This document shows, piece after piece, positions 8,633-17,511 of a DNA stretch of 64,000 nucleotides. The stretch is from Candidatus Phaeomarinobacter ectocarpi. GTDB taxonomy: Bacteria; Pseudomonadota; Alphaproteobacteria; CGMCC-115125. The notes under the pieces were generated by a model, which searched no databases, was not told where the DNA came from, and worked only from the letters and a program-made list of their open reading frames with translations. How positions within the stretch are numbered: position 1 is the first letter of the stretch; every line of letters starts with the position of its first letter. A program made the translations under genes and the position numbers. Where the stretch lies: assembly GCF_000689395.1 (NCBI RefSeq), contig NZ_HG966617.1:3136721-3200720 (forward strand). Reading direction: 5' to 3'.

Positions 8633-9804
8633 AGGCCGATTACCCTTTTGGAAGAAAGACTTTCAATGTCAGCAGCCGAGAAGCCTGCATCGCGAAGCAC
8701 ATCGCTTGTGTGCTCACCGATGGCAGCCGGCCCTCGTTTCAGCGACACCGGTGTCTGCGACATGGTGATTGGCGCACGCGGAAACGTCCGGCCATCTACT
8801 TCCTGCAGGAAGCCGCGATCATTTGCCTGCGGATCTTCAAGCGCCTGCGTGATCGTGTTGATCGGTCCGCAGGGCACTCCCTGCGCTGTAATCAATTCCA
8901 CCCAATGCGCCACCGGGTGCACCGCCAGAATGGCTTCCAGCTTCGCCTGCAACGCATCGCGGTTTTCCACACGCAGATGGTTCTCGGCAAATGCCGGGTC
9001 GTCTTTGAGTTCCGGTGCCCCGATCACATCGCAGAAACGACTCCAGAGTTTTTGACTGTTGACCCCAACGACCAGAAAGCCGTCTGCAGCCTTGAGGGCC
9101 TCATAAGGCGCGGCAAGCCGGTGCCGCGTTCCCGCGGGTTCAGCAACAACTCCCATGGTGAGTGCCATGCCGGTTTCCCACATCGTGTAGGCCATGGCGG
9201 ACTCAAACAGGGAGGTTTCCAGATACTGCCCCTCGCCCGTATTGGTTCGGTGATTGACCGCTGAAACGATCCCAAGCGCTGTAAAAACACCTGAGTTGAG
9301 ATCGGACAGGGGCACGCCGGCCGCGACGGGACGCTCCGTCCCGATTTCGCCGGTGAAACTCATGATGCCGCTCATCGCCTGGGCAACAAGGTCAAGCCCA
9401 CCGCGATTGCGATAGGGGCCCGTCTGCCCAAAGCCGGAGATCGATGCATAAATCAGTTCTGGATTGACCGCTTTGAGCTGCTCATACCCAAGGCCCATCC
9501 GGTCCAGGGCACCCGGACGATAGTTCTCCACAAATATGTCAGAGGTCTTGGCCAGCTTTTGGATGATCTCTGCGCCCTCAGGTGTGGCCATGTCCACAGC
9601 GATTGCGCGCTTGTTCCGATTAACGAAGTCATAGGGCTTGAACGGGATTTCCGCCCGCCCACGCGTCACTTCACCGCCAAGCGGTTCGATCTTGATGACA
9701 TCCGCACCAAGGTCCGCCAGCAGCATCGAACAATAGGCACCTGCAATCACGTGGGTGCAGTCCAACACCTTCAGGCCATTGAGCGCACCTTGTGAGGAAG
9801 CCAT
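8629..9804 (-). CDS. CaiB/BaiF (class III) CoA-transferase
   Basis: This 391-residue protein starts at the ATG at 9804 with AGGA upstream; a longer frame to 10011 runs back across the operator region and into the IclR gene and is rejected. The family opening LKVLDCTHVIAGAYCSMLLADLGADVIKIE and the segment NRNKRAIAVDM are clear. The catalytic Asp is expected in GGLDLVAQAMSG (about residue 145). Members move CoA between carboxylic acids, as in carnitine, oxalate, bile-acid or aromatic acid degradation. It is the first gene of a three-gene operon with the crotonase and AhpD-like genes and lies divergent to an IclR regulator. Confidence 0.92.
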   Translation of the reverse strand: MASSQGALNGLKVLDCTHVIAGAYCSMLLADLGADVIKIEPLGGEVTRGRAEIPFKPYDFVNRNKRAIAVDMATPEGAEIIQKLAKTSDIFVENYRPGALDRMGLGYEQLKAVNPELIYASISGFGQTGPYRNRGGLDLVAQAMSGIMSFTGEIGTERPVAAGVPLSDLNSGVFTALGIVSAVNHRTNTGEGQYLETSLFESAMAYTMWETGMALTMGVVAEPAGTRHRLAAPYEALKAADGFLVVGVNSQKLWSRFCDVIGAPELKDDPAFAENHLRVENRDALQAKLEAILAVHPVAHWVELITAQGVPCGPINTITQALEDPQANDRGFLQEVDGRTFPRAPITMSQTPVSLKRGPAAIGEHTSDVLRDAGFSAADIESLSSKRVIGL

Positions 9805-9839
9805 GTGATCAATCCTGCCCTGACACGTGAAAATATATT

Positions 9840-9878
9840 GTTCCATATTGTGGAACGTTTCATTCTGTATTATGGAAC
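9840..9878. promoter_or_regulatory. candidate IclR-family operator
   Basis: GTTCCA (9840-9845) and TGGAAC (9851-9856) form a perfect inverted repeat around five bases. A second, weaker copy follows, with GTTTCA at 9857-9862 and TGGAAC at 9873-9878. The site lies between the divergent CoA-transferase (start 9804) and IclR (start 9914) genes. IclR-type proteins typically bind such GGAAC/GTTCC-like inverted repeats, so autoregulation and control of the operon are inferred. Confidence 0.6.
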
Positions 9879-9913
9879 GTAAGACACGCGCCCATTTCTG
9901 TAAAGGGTTGAGC

Positions 9914-10663
9914 ATGGAAAGCGTACGCACCGCCCTGAGCCTGCTTGAGCTTGTGGCAGAACATGGTGAAGTGGGCGTCAGTGAGTTGGCGCGCCAAAGC
10001 GGCGAACCCAAGACAACGGTTCAGCGCAATCTCGTGACACTGCATGAGGCCGGTTGGCTGCGCCCGGTGCAAAAAGGCAGCCGCCGCAACTGGGCCGTCT
10101 CATCGAAGATTTTGACCGTCGCAAGCCACGTGGAGCCGGTCGCCGACCTGCGCCCGCTGGCCTTGCCGGTTATGGAGGACCTGCGCCAGAAAACAGCGGA
10201 GACAATTCACCTCATGCAGCGTGACGGCAAAGAGGTGGTGCTGATAGAGCGTCTGGATTCACCGCAAGCGCTGCGCACCGTCCGCGCCATAGGCTTGCGC
10301 GCGCCTTTGCATGTGGCATCAAACGGCAAAGCCGTGCTGGCAAATCTGGAACCGGATCAGATCGAAGACTATCTGAGCGAAGAACTGGTCGCATGGACGC
10401 CGTCATCCCATACCGACCCAGCCAGGCTGCGTCGTCATCTCAAGCTCGTTCAAAAGCAGGGCTATGCATTCAACGATGGAGAACTCGATCGCGATGTAAG
10501 GGCGATCGCAGCACCGGTGTTCGACCCGAATGCAGTGCCCATCGCCGCCCTGTCCATTTCGTGCCCGGCGACCCGCTTCCCAAAATCAAAGATCGAGACC
10601 TATGGACGGCTGGTGAAAGATGCCGCTGCCACAATCACTCGATCTATCGCCTCAGGCGCTTAG
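9914..10663 (+). CDS. IclR family transcriptional regulator
   Basis: This 249-residue regulator is taken from the ATG at 9914 (MESVRTALSLLELVAEH); an alternative ATG at 9872 lies inside the operator repeat and is less likely. The N-terminal winged helix is clear (residues about 4-65: GVSELARQSGEPKTTVQRNLVTLHEAGWL). The C-terminal effector domain has ETIHLMQRDGKEVVLIERLDS, LHVASNGKAVLA and GYAFNDGELDRDVRAIAAPVFD, as in IclR/PcaR/KdgR proteins. It is divergent from the CoA-transferase operon, which it probably controls in response to a substrate-derived acid or CoA ester. Confidence 0.92.
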   Translation: MESVRTALSLLELVAEHGEVGVSELARQSGEPKTTVQRNLVTLHEAGWLRPVQKGSRRNWAVSSKILTVASHVEPVADLRPLALPVMEDLRQKTAETIHLMQRDGKEVVLIERLDSPQALRTVRAIGLRAPLHVASNGKAVLANLEPDQIEDYLSEELVAWTPSSHTDPARLRRHLKLVQKQGYAFNDGELDRDVRAIAAPVFDPNAVPIAALSISCPATRFPKSKIETYGRLVKDAAATITRSIASGA

Positions 10664-10693
10664 CCGCGCTAGACTGACGGCGGAGGAAAATCC

Positions 10694-11038
10694 ATGGCTG
10701 CCAGTCTCATACGCAAAACCAAGGCACGTCGTCCGAAAAGATCATTGCTCGCCGCAGAGCGCGCGAAACGTGATCTGGCTGCGCGCGAATCCGGCCTTGT
10801 CATCCCGGTGAGCGAGTGGCTTGGCCACAACAACGGCCCCTCCCTTTTCACGCCATCCGCCTATCTCACATACATCTGGCGCAAGGCATACGATGCCGCA
10901 TGGTCTGAACCCAATGCCGGTATCGTCATGCATCGCATGAGACGCGCTGCTGCACTGGGACTTTCATACAATGATTACGTCCTCGAATTGCTGGAGCGCG
11001 GCGGACATCCTGAATCATCGGCTATACGCCCTGCATGA
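10694..11038 (+). CDS. hypothetical protein with GHNNGPSL motif
   Basis: This 114-residue protein has GGAGGA eight bases before its ATG. The first 35 residues are very basic (RKTKARRPKRS). The middle holds WLGHNNGPSL and a Tyr/Trp-rich YLTYIWRKAYDAAW, followed by an Arg-rich helix MRRAAALGLSYNDYVLELLERG. It has no signal peptide or membrane segment. I do not recognise a characterised family. The GHN(N/G)GP motif also occurs in small alphaproteobacterial and phage-associated proteins, which is only a hint. It ends 17 bases inside the convergent DUF1330 gene. Confidence 0.65.
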   Translation: MAASLIRKTKARRPKRSLLAAERAKRDLAARESGLVIPVSEWLGHNNGPSLFTPSAYLTYIWRKAYDAAWSEPNAGIVMHRMRRAAALGLSYNDYVLELLERGGHPESSAIRPA

Positions 11039-11312
11039 AATAGAGATTGCCCGACGCATTGTCTGCGCGTAGCGCAACAATGGCTTGGTACATGTCAGAC
11101 GTGTACCAGGCGCGTGCCGTTTCCATATCCGGAAACTCAAGCATGACGCGGCCCGTGTGCTCGCCCAGTGATCCCTCGCGCAGATCCGTCTCGCCAAGAC
11201 GTACAAGATAGCGACCGCCATAGGCTTCCAGCGTCGCACCCACCTTCTCCGCATAGGCCTGCATCTTCCCCATGTCGGGAATGGTTGCTTCCCACACCAC
11301 ATATGCTGTCAT
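11022..11312 (-). CDS. DUF1330 family protein
   Basis: This 96-residue protein has the dimeric alpha/beta-barrel pattern of DUF1330: a first strand AYVVWEATIPD, then YAEKVGATLEAYGGRYLVRLG, VMLEFPDMETARAWYTSDMYQAIVALR. Family members are small cytosolic proteins of unproven function. Its ATG overlaps the TGA of the upstream alpha/beta hydrolase gene, so the two are co-translated. It is convergent with and overlaps the end of 10694-11038. Confidence 0.85.
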   Translation of the reverse strand: MTAYVVWEATIPDMGKMQAYAEKVGATLEAYGGRYLVRLGETDLREGSLGEHTGRVMLEFPDMETARAWYTSDMYQAIVALRADNASGNLYFMQGV

Positions 11313-12187
11313 CGCATCACCGGCCTTTCCAAAAATGAAGTGAGGGCTGCCAGCACCTCGTCGGGCCGCTGTTCCATCACATAATGATCAGCACCCTTGA
11401 TGGGGACCATCTGCGCACCTGGAATACGGGCCGCAAGGTCGCAACCAATCTCGACGGGACAATATGGGTCCTTGTCACCCCAGATGATCGTTGTCGGGCA
11501 GACAATGCGTTCGATCGCACGATCAAGGTCGCGACGCGCTGGCATTTGATAATAGCGAAAGAAATGTGTCATCCAACGGCGCCCTTGGGCCGTGTCCATC
11601 CAGCCCACATAGTGGTCCAGCAGCGCATCGTCAAAGCAACCCTGCCTGACGTGTCGCTGGAGCAGCGCCTTGTTAAGCCGGCCAAGCGGAACCTGATGCA
11701 CAAGCTGCCGCAAGCCGGGCACACGGGCCATGGCACACAGGATGGCAAACTGTGCGTAGGTTGGCTGCGGGAATGTCCGGTGCGCCCGCGAGTTGATGAT
11801 GGACAGCCGGTCCACCCTATCCGGGTGCTGGATGGCAAAGCCAAGCCCGAGAAAGCCACCATAGTCGTGGCCCACAAGGGTGCACCGCTCCACATCCAGC
11901 GCATCAAGCAGCAGCCCGATGCGTCCTACCTCGTCCCAGTATCGCGCAGGCGTCGCAAACCCGCGCTCGGACAGGCCCCAGCCAAACCAGTCTGGCGCGA
12001 TCACCCGCGCGCGCTGCGACAGGTGCGGAATCTGATGACGCCATGTAAGCAGGCTCTGGGGATACCCGTGCAGGAGCAGCACGACCTCCCCTTCACCTTC
12101 ATCAATGATCGACAGACGCGTGTTCGCCACATGCATGTCACGGCGAAGAGGTAGCGATGCTGCAATTAAGTGTGGAACCTCGGTCAT
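11309..12187 (-). CDS. alpha/beta hydrolase, epoxide-hydrolase/haloalkane-dehalogenase-like
   Basis: Taken from the ATG at 12187 (292 residues); a GTG at 12208 is a possible earlier start. The fold is shown by VVLLLHGYPQSLLTWRHQIPHL (oxyanion loop HGYP), the nucleophile elbow VGHDYGG with Asp rather than Ser, WGDKDPYCP for the acidic residue, and ADHYVMEQRPDEV for the catalytic His. An Asp nucleophile points to the epoxide hydrolase, haloalkane dehalogenase and fluoroacetate dehalogenase group rather than esterases. It is co-translated with the DUF1330 gene. Substrate unknown. Confidence 0.87.
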   Translation of the reverse strand: MTEVPHLIAASLPLRRDMHVANTRLSIIDEGEGEVVLLLHGYPQSLLTWRHQIPHLSQRARVIAPDWFGWGLSERGFATPARYWDEVGRIGLLLDALDVERCTLVGHDYGGFLGLGFAIQHPDRVDRLSIINSRAHRTFPQPTYAQFAILCAMARVPGLRQLVHQVPLGRLNKALLQRHVRQGCFDDALLDHYVGWMDTAQGRRWMTHFFRYYQMPARRDLDRAIERIVCPTTIIWGDKDPYCPVEIGCDLAARIPGAQMVPIKGADHYVMEQRPDEVLAALTSFLERPVMR

Positions 12188-12318
12188 GAGGTCAGCCTGC
12201 CGGGACACCGGACGCCGCCCAATTACCCCTCAGGTAGCCATCTGGACCCAGCCCCCTGACTCCGAAGACACCACGGGCTAGACTGCCGCCAACAAGAAAA
12301 CACGACAGGGGAACAGGA

Positions 12319-12738
12319 ATGACCAACACAGCAACCGGTGGCTGCCTTTGCGGCGACGTAACCTACTCATTTGATCGCGATCAGGTGGTCTCCAGCCATC
12401 ATTGCCATTGCACGGATTGTCAAAAATCCACAGGCAGCGGCAAAGCGACGATCGTGTTCGTGCCATCTGCTGCGGTCGACATGAAGGGTGATCTCAAGAC
12501 CTACACGGTTGAGGGAACAGCCGGCAGTCACGTCAAGCGCGGGTTCTGCGGCAAGTGTGGCTCGCCCCTAGTGAGTTTCATTGAGGAAAACCCCGGCCTG
12601 ACCATCGTCAAGGCCGGCTCCCTGTCCGACAGCAGCTGGGTAAAGGTTGCTTCAAGCTTCTGGTCTGACTCCGCCCAGCCCTGGTCACCGGTTGATCCAA
12701 ACTGCGACTCCGTTCCCCAGAACCCGGCCATGGGTTAA
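12319..12738 (+). CDS. GFA family zinc-binding protein
   Basis: This 139-residue protein matches the glutathione-dependent formaldehyde-activating enzyme/CENP-V fold. Zinc ligands are seen as GGCLCGDV (C9, C11), CHCTDCQKSTGS (C29, C31, C34) and FCGKCGSPL (C77, C80). The ribosome-binding site is CAGGGGAACAGG upstream of the ATG. Most family members have no proven formaldehyde activity, so only the fold is claimed. It is followed 43 bases later by the amidohydrolase gene on the same strand, so co-transcription is likely. Confidence 0.88.
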   Translation: MTNTATGGCLCGDVTYSFDRDQVVSSHHCHCTDCQKSTGSGKATIVFVPSAAVDMKGDLKTYTVEGTAGSHVKRGFCGKCGSPLVSFIEENPGLTIVKAGSLSDSSWVKVASSFWSDSAQPWSPVDPNCDSVPQNPAMG

Positions 12739-12781
12739 CGAACCGCATATCGGGCAGACAGACACGGCAAGGAAGACACCC

Positions 12782-14506
12782 ATGACGTACGACCTCATCA
12801 TCCGCGGCGGCACCATCGCCGACGGCACCGGCAACGCCACATTTACCGGCGACATCGCCATCAAGGACGATGTGATCATCGAGGTCGGCAAAATCACGGC
12901 CAGTGCTGCTCGCGAGATTGATGCCACAGGTGCCCTTGTCACGCCGGGCTGGGTTGATATCCACACTCACTATGATGCCCAGGCCACCTGGGACACTGCC
13001 CTTGCGCCTTCGTCATGGCACGGCGTAACAACCGCCGTCATGGGCAATTGCGGTGTCGGTTTTGCCCCCGCCGCTCCTGACAAGCACGACTGGCTCATCG
13101 GCCTGATGGAGGGCGTGGAAGACATTCCCGGCGCCGCCATGACCGAAGGCCTGACGTGGGGCTGGGAAGACTTCCCCGGCTATCTGGATGCCCTGGATCG
13201 CCGCAATTACGCCATCGACATCGCAGCCCAGGTGCCCCACGGCGCAGTGCGTGGCTACGTCATGGGCGAACGCGGCGCCAAGAACGAAGAAGCCTCCGCA
13301 GAAGACATCGCCCGCATGGCACAGATCGTCGAAGACGGTGTACGTGCCGGTGCTGTTGGCTTCTCCACCTCGCGCACCTTCTTGCACAAAGCGACCGATG
13401 GCGAATACGTGCCCGGCACATTTGCCAAGGAAGACGAACTCTTCGGCATTGGCGATGCGCTGAAGCGCGTTGGCCATGGCGTGTTCCAGATGACATCCAA
13501 CCACAAGGACATGGACAAGGAGTTCGGCTGGATGGAGCGCATGGCGCGTGACCTTGGTGTCACCGTCACGTTCAATCTCGTCCAGACCGACGAAGCGCCC
13601 GAGCTGTGGAAAAAGATGCTCGGCCTTCTGGACAAGGTCGACGCTGAAGACCTGCCGCTCTACGCACAGGTCGCAGGCCGCCCGGCGGGCATCCTCATGG
13701 GCTGGGAATGCACGGTGCATCCGTTCATTGCCTTCCCAAGCTGGGCCGAACTTGCCGCGCTGTCACCAGAAGACCGCCGCACCCGCGTCGCTGATCCTGA
13801 TTTCCGCACACGGATGATTGGCGAAACCCCTGCCGACATGCAGGGCTTCGGCCTCTTCGTCACCCGTAGCTTTGAAAAGATGTTTGTACTGGATGCAGGC
13901 GATGGCTCTGCCCCGGACTACGAACCAACACCTGAACAAAGCGTGGCTGCCATCGCCACGGCGCAGGGCATCAAGCCCGAGCAGGTGATCTACGACGCCA
14001 TGTGCGCCAATGGTGGAGAAGGCCTCTTGTACTTCCCACTGTTCAACTACACGTCCGGCGCCATGGACCCGATCCACACCATGCTGCAGCACCCGCGCAC
14101 CAATATCGGCCTGGGCGACGGCGGCGCGCACTGTGGTGCCATCTGCGACGCGTCCATTCCAACCTTCATGCTGACTCATTGGGTCAAGGGCCGCACGCGC
14201 GGTGACAAGCTGCCGCTCGAATTCATCGTCAAGCGCCAGACCCGCGACACTGCCCTGCTCTACGGCTTTGCCGACCGCGGCCTCCTCAAGCCGGGCATGA
14301 AAGCCGACATCAACATCATCGACCTGGACAAGCTGGCAATCCCCGCTCCACACATGGCCCACGACCTCCCCGCCAATGGCAGACGCCTGGTGCAGGAAGC
14401 CACCGGCTACATCGCAACTCTCAAGTCAGGCATCGTGACATTTGAAAACGGCAAGGACACCGGCGCGCGGCCGGGTAGTTTGTTGCGCGGGCCTCAGTCT
14501 GCCTAG
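12782..14506 (+). CDS. N-acyl-D-amino-acid deacylase-like amidohydrolase
   Basis: This 574-residue protein starts at the ATG at 12782 with AAGGAAG upstream. It opens with the amidohydrolase beta-sandwich ([15 protein letters not shown]) and then the metal-binding HTHYDAQ (H61, H63, D65). Further signatures of amidohydrolase family 3 are [30 protein letters not shown], and late [18 protein letters not shown], which carries the catalytic Asp. The C-terminal segment [19 protein letters not shown] closes the composite sandwich domain. D-aminoacylases and dihydropyrimidinase-like enzymes share this layout; the actual acyl or ring substrate is not determined. Confidence 0.88.
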   Translation: MTYDLIIRGGTIADGTGNATFTGDIAIKDDVIIEVGKITASAAREIDATGALVTPGWVDIHTHYDAQATWDTALAPSSWHGVTTAVMGNCGVGFAPAAPDKHDWLIGLMEGVEDIPGAAMTEGLTWGWEDFPGYLDALDRRNYAIDIAAQVPHGAVRGYVMGERGAKNEEASAEDIARMAQIVEDGVRAGAVGFSTSRTFLHKATDGEYVPGTFAKEDELFGIGDALKRVGHGVFQMTSNHKDMDKEFGWMERMARDLGVTVTFNLVQTDEAPELWKKMLGLLDKVDAEDLPLYAQVAGRPAGILMGWECTVHPFIAFPSWAELAALSPEDRRTRVADPDFRTRMIGETPADMQGFGLFVTRSFEKMFVLDAGDGSAPDYEPTPEQSVAAIATAQGIKPEQVIYDAMCANGGEGLLYFPLFNYTSGAMDPIHTMLQHPRTNIGLGDGGAHCGAICDASIPTFMLTHWVKGRTRGDKLPLEFIVKRQTRDTALLYGFADRGLLKPGMKADINIIDLDKLAIPAPHMAHDLPANGRRLVQEATGYIATLKSGIVTFENGKDTGARPGSLLRGPQSA

Positions 14507-14524
14507 GCACCATCTTTAGGAGCG

Positions 14525-15112
14525 TCAGCCCGTCGGGACGTCACTTGTATCACCCAACGCACAGTAACTTGGTGCGTTGTCGAAGGGCGGGTCCTCCACA
14601 CCCTTTGTTTTTGCAACTCTCTGTGCTTCTTCTGCCCCAAGTTGGGTAAACTCTTCGCGAAACTCTGATGGAAACACCTTCGGCAATCCTTGCGCTCGTA
14701 AAGCTCTGTTCCTGTCCCAAGCCGCCTGAGAGGGCGGCGTACGTACTGCACCGTAAATTACGTTTCGCCAAAAGAAACCGACATCAGATTCTTGCATCGC
14801 GATGAGAAAGATGTTGTCGGCCTGTTGTTTTGAGCATGACTGTGTCCAGTACAGGAAATCATGCACGACCGCCGCACTGCTATAGAGATCGGTAGATGAT
14901 AGAGCCGGACGTGCAAACGCCGGAATGCTGGCAAAGTCCGTAACAAAACCAGCGGGCACGACAATTTCCTCGCTTGTTGTGCCAATTCGATAGACCAAGT
15001 CCTGTTCCAGAACCCAATCCTGATAGAATCTGTCGGGTCTCACAGTTGGTGTGGGAATAGCTTGGCAAGCCGAAAAAGACACAAGAACGAAAAGTGTCAC
15101 AATAGCCCGCAT
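14525..15112 (-). CDS. DUF1353 lipoprotein
   Basis: This 195-residue protein starts at the ATG at 15112 with GGAGGGGTGAGT immediately upstream. The N-terminus is a lipoprotein signal (IVTLFVLVSFSAC, lipobox FSAC with Cys at residue 16). The DUF1353 core follows: VYRIGTTSEEIVVPAGFVTDFASIPAFARP, AAVVHDFLYW and FLIAMQESDVGFFWRNVIYGAVR. DUF1353 is widespread in phages and phage-derived islands. The gene is visibly poorer in GC than its neighbours, which suggests horizontal acquisition. Function unknown. Confidence 0.85.
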   Translation of the reverse strand: MRAIVTLFVLVSFSACQAIPTPTVRPDRFYQDWVLEQDLVYRIGTTSEEIVVPAGFVTDFASIPAFARPALSSTDLYSSAAVVHDFLYWTQSCSKQQADNIFLIAMQESDVGFFWRNVIYGAVRTPPSQAAWDRNRALRAQGLPKVFPSEFREEFTQLGAEEAQRVAKTKGVEDPPFDNAPSYCALGDTSDVPTG

Positions 15113-15233
15113 ACTCACCCCTCCAATAGAACAACCAAATGCATCTAATGGTAGATTTGCGACTATGACAAGGCACAAATTGCTCGAATAGCCTTGGTCA
15201 GCTAGGTGCGAAATATCTACCGCACCTAGTTCA

Positions 15234-15617
15234 CTAAGCAGACACCCGCGCCATCTCAGACTCAAACGTCTTGAGATCAAAATAGTCGCGCCATTTGCGG
15301 ATGATGTTGCCGTCCATCTCGAACGCGCCCATAACCGGCAGGGTCATCCATTGACGGTTGATGAGGAACTTGTCGCTGCGCTCGGTCAGCACGGTGCCAT
15401 CGGCGGTTTCCGAGATGGCGTGCACCACCCAGTCAATGTCGCTGGCGGAATTGAAGAAGGCTTCAAGCACACCTCGAATGGCAGCGGTGCCGGTGACCGG
15501 GTCCATGGGCAGATTGTGATAGAAGCTGTCCTCATCGAAGAAGCTCATGATCCTGTCGAAGTCGCGCGCGTTCCACGCATCGACAAAGTCCATCACCACC
15601 TGCGTGTTCGCTGACAT
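15234..15617 (-). CDS. limonene-1,2-epoxide hydrolase-like protein
   Basis: This 127-residue protein fits the limonene-epoxide hydrolase branch of the NTF2-like superfamily. The catalytic set aligns well with the Rhodococcus enzyme: Tyr33 and Asn35 (FYHNLPMDPVTG), Arg80 and Asp82 (LTERSDKF) and Asp111 (KWRDYFDL), at the spacing expected for the Tyr53/Asn55, Arg99/Asp101 and Asp132 set. An epoxide or related cyclic substrate is therefore plausible, though many such proteins are uncharacterised. It lies downstream of the TerB-like gene on the same strand, 11 bases apart. Confidence 0.85.
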   Translation of the reverse strand: MSANTQVVMDFVDAWNARDFDRIMSFFDEDSFYHNLPMDPVTGTAAIRGVLEAFFNSASDIDWVVHAISETADGTVLTERSDKFLINRQWMTLPVMGAFEMDGNIIRKWRDYFDLKTFESEMARVSA

Positions 15618-15628
15618 GGCGCCCGCTC

Positions 15629-16093
15629 CTATTTGCCCATCAAGGCAAACAGCTTAGAGCGGACTTCGTCGCGGTAATAGTCCGGCACCCGCAGCAGGTT
15701 GGACGCGCGGTTCATGAGGTTTTCCTCAAACACATCCACTTTGCCGTCTGCGGCGACAATCTCGAACATCATGTCCAGCACCGAGATGCGCCCGTCGCGG
15801 TCCATCTTGTCCGTCACAACATTTGTGAATTTGAAGAGGTCCGTCGCATCGCGCTCTGCCGCCTTGGCTTCCTTGAACAGGTCTTCGGCTTCACGGTCAG
15901 ACAGCTCGAACTGGCCTTTGAGAAGATCAACCAGCTTCATCGCTTCCTCGATGGTTTCTTCCCCATCGATCACCAGTGAGCGCACCAGCAGCGTGGCAAT
16001 GGCCTTTTGCAGCTGCTGGTCTTCCGCCGCGGCCTCTTCCTCGTCCCCGATGAGGGATTTGAAGCGGGCGGTAATGTCATCAAGAAAACCCAT
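15629..16093 (-). CDS. TerB-like tellurite-resistance-domain protein
   Basis: This 154-residue protein is taken from the ATG at 16093 (MGFLDDITARFKSLIG), which has AGAAGGA ten bases upstream; an ATG at 16102 is too close to that site. The TerB helical fold is visible: QKAIATLLVRSLVIDGEETIEEAMKLVDLLKGQF and a second half with MDRDGRISVLDMMFEIVAADGKVDVFEENLM, carrying the D.DG/ADGKVD type acidic loops. TerB domains bind metal and act in stress-linked complexes, but standalone copies are of unknown role. It precedes the epoxide-hydrolase-like gene. Confidence 0.85.
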   Translation of the reverse strand: MGFLDDITARFKSLIGDEEEAAAEDQQLQKAIATLLVRSLVIDGEETIEEAMKLVDLLKGQFELSDREAEDLFKEAKAAERDATDLFKFTNVVTDKMDRDGRISVLDMMFEIVAADGKVDVFEENLMNRASNLLRVPDYYRDEVRSKLFALMGK

Positions 16094-16258
16094 GGGACGC
16101 ATTTCCTTCTGCCGTCAGGCGTAACTTCACATTGGCGACCACATATAAGGCGAAACGCCAAGAGGTGAAACAACGCAGATACCAGCGGAACAATACGCCG
16201 ACAGACTGGTTCTGCCTGTCGAAGCCCATTCGACTTTGCCTGAAAGGACGCAGACCCC

Positions 16259-16708
16259 ATGGCTGATATCTACAGCGAAATCGAAACCGAGCACGACAAG
16301 CACCGCAACCTGCTTGAGCGGCTTGTTGAGACATCCGGTGACACAACGGACCGCAAGGCCCTGTTTGCAGAACTGAAGGCGGACCTCACCGCCCACGCCA
16401 ACGCCGAAGAGCAGACCCTGTATGCCGCCCTGCTGGAAGACTCTGACACCCAGGAGCAGGCCCGCCACTCCATTGCCGAGCACAAAACGGTTGATGATCT
16501 GCTTGAGGATCTGGACGAAACAGATTTCTCAAACCCCGGCTGGCTCGCCAACGCCAAGAAGCTGCGCCACAAGCTCGAGCACCACATGGAAGAAGAGGAG
16601 AAAGACGTCTTCTCCATCGCCCGCGATGCCCTGTCAGAAGCCGAGGCAGACAAGCTGGGCGCCGACTTCCGTCAGCGCAAGGCTCAGGAGTTGAAGGACG
16701 CCGCCTGA
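16259..16708 (+). CDS. hemerythrin-domain protein
   Basis: This 149-residue protein is a four-helix bundle with hemerythrin HHE motifs: EIETEHDKHRNLLERL (H12), LTAHANAEEQTLYAALL (H46, E50), HSIAEHKTVDDLL (H75) and KKLRHKLEHHMEEEEKDVF near residues 99-118. These His/Glu residues would bind a di-iron centre for oxygen or NO sensing or iron handling. There is no signal peptide, so it is cytosolic. It is divergent from the TerB-like gene, sharing a 165-base upstream region. Confidence 0.87.
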   Translation: MADIYSEIETEHDKHRNLLERLVETSGDTTDRKALFAELKADLTAHANAEEQTLYAALLEDSDTQEQARHSIAEHKTVDDLLEDLDETDFSNPGWLANAKKLRHKLEHHMEEEEKDVFSIARDALSEAEADKLGADFRQRKAQELKDAA

Positions 16709-16730
16709 CCGCAGACCCCGCTCCCTGGAG

Positions 16731-17087
16731 TCAGCTTCGCGCCATGATGCGAAGCCCGTTTCCATCAGGATCCTTGACATCAAGGCTGCGTGAGCCGTCA
16801 TCGTTTTCAACGATGGCGGCTGTTGCCGTGAGCGGTGTCAGCCGCGCCAGCAATGCTTCCAGGTCGTCGGCTGCCAGATGAAAATCCCGGTCCTGCCCGG
16901 GAACGCCGTCTCCGCCCCCTTTGCCCGCCACGTACAGCGCCATCCCCATGTCAGCGCCGCCAAGCTGTGCCCAGCCATATTCATCGGACACGAAATCTGC
17001 CGTAAGGCCAAAACCCGTGCAGTAAAAATCAACCGCCCGGCCAAGGTCGGTCACGGGAATTTTCAGAAAAGCCAATCCAAGGGTCAT
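16731..17087 (-). CDS. VOC-superfamily (glyoxalase/bleomycin-resistance-like) protein
   Basis: This 118-residue single-domain protein shows the paired beta-alpha-beta-beta-beta modules: LGLAFLKIPVTDLGRAVDFYCTGFGLTADF in the first half and DFHLAADDLEALLARL...SRSLDVKDPDGNGLRIMA in the second. The DPDGN motif near the end is characteristic. Active-site residues cannot be assigned by eye, so function is open. It stands alone, convergent with the hemerythrin gene. Confidence 0.85.
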   Translation of the reverse strand: MTLGLAFLKIPVTDLGRAVDFYCTGFGLTADFVSDEYGWAQLGGADMGMALYVAGKGGGDGVPGQDRDFHLAADDLEALLARLTPLTATAAIVENDDGSRSLDVKDPDGNGLRIMARS

Positions 17088-17239
17088 CTGCCTGCCTGAT
17101 GAAAAGAGGACCTGAAAGAGACAAGACAGCCTACACCGGTCTCACACCGCTCCGACAGATGGCCATCCGTTTTTTGCAGACAGGATGCACCGACGGACAA
17201 CCGCCGCCACTTTCCAAGGACCGGATGCAAAAGGGCCGG

Positions 17240-17315
17240 TGGTGCCGCTTAGGTGACTTGAACACCTGACCCCGTCATTACGAATGACGTGCTCTACCAG
17301 CTGAGCTAAAGCGGC
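17240..17315 (-). tRNA. tRNA-Thr (anticodon CGU)
   Basis: On the minus strand, 76 bases including an encoded CCA (17240-17242) fold as a full cloverleaf. The acceptor stem GCCGCTT (17315-17309) pairs with AAGCGGC. The D arm has AGCTCAGCTGGTAGAGC, the anticodon loop is TTCGTAA with CGT as anticodon, and the T arm contains GGTGTTCAAGTCACC. CGU reads the ACG threonine codon. Confidence 0.95.
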
Positions 17316-17511
17316 TTAACCATTGTGAGGCTGGCCCGCGAAAAGCGGGGTGACCTGACCGGCGGGCGCGGAAGATAGGGGGAATACGGCCCCGCTGCAA
17401 GTCATGAAGCAGAGCAAATCCACCCATCGCCAACGCGCGCTGAGCCTACCCTTTGATGGTTAAGAGAACCTTGGCCATGCGCCGCCGGCCTGGTGTCTGC
17501 CTTACCAAGCA

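Noticed and set aside
7937-9055. Open frame of 372 codons on the plus strand
   Set aside because: It runs antisense to the crotonase and CoA-transferase genes and shows no motif.
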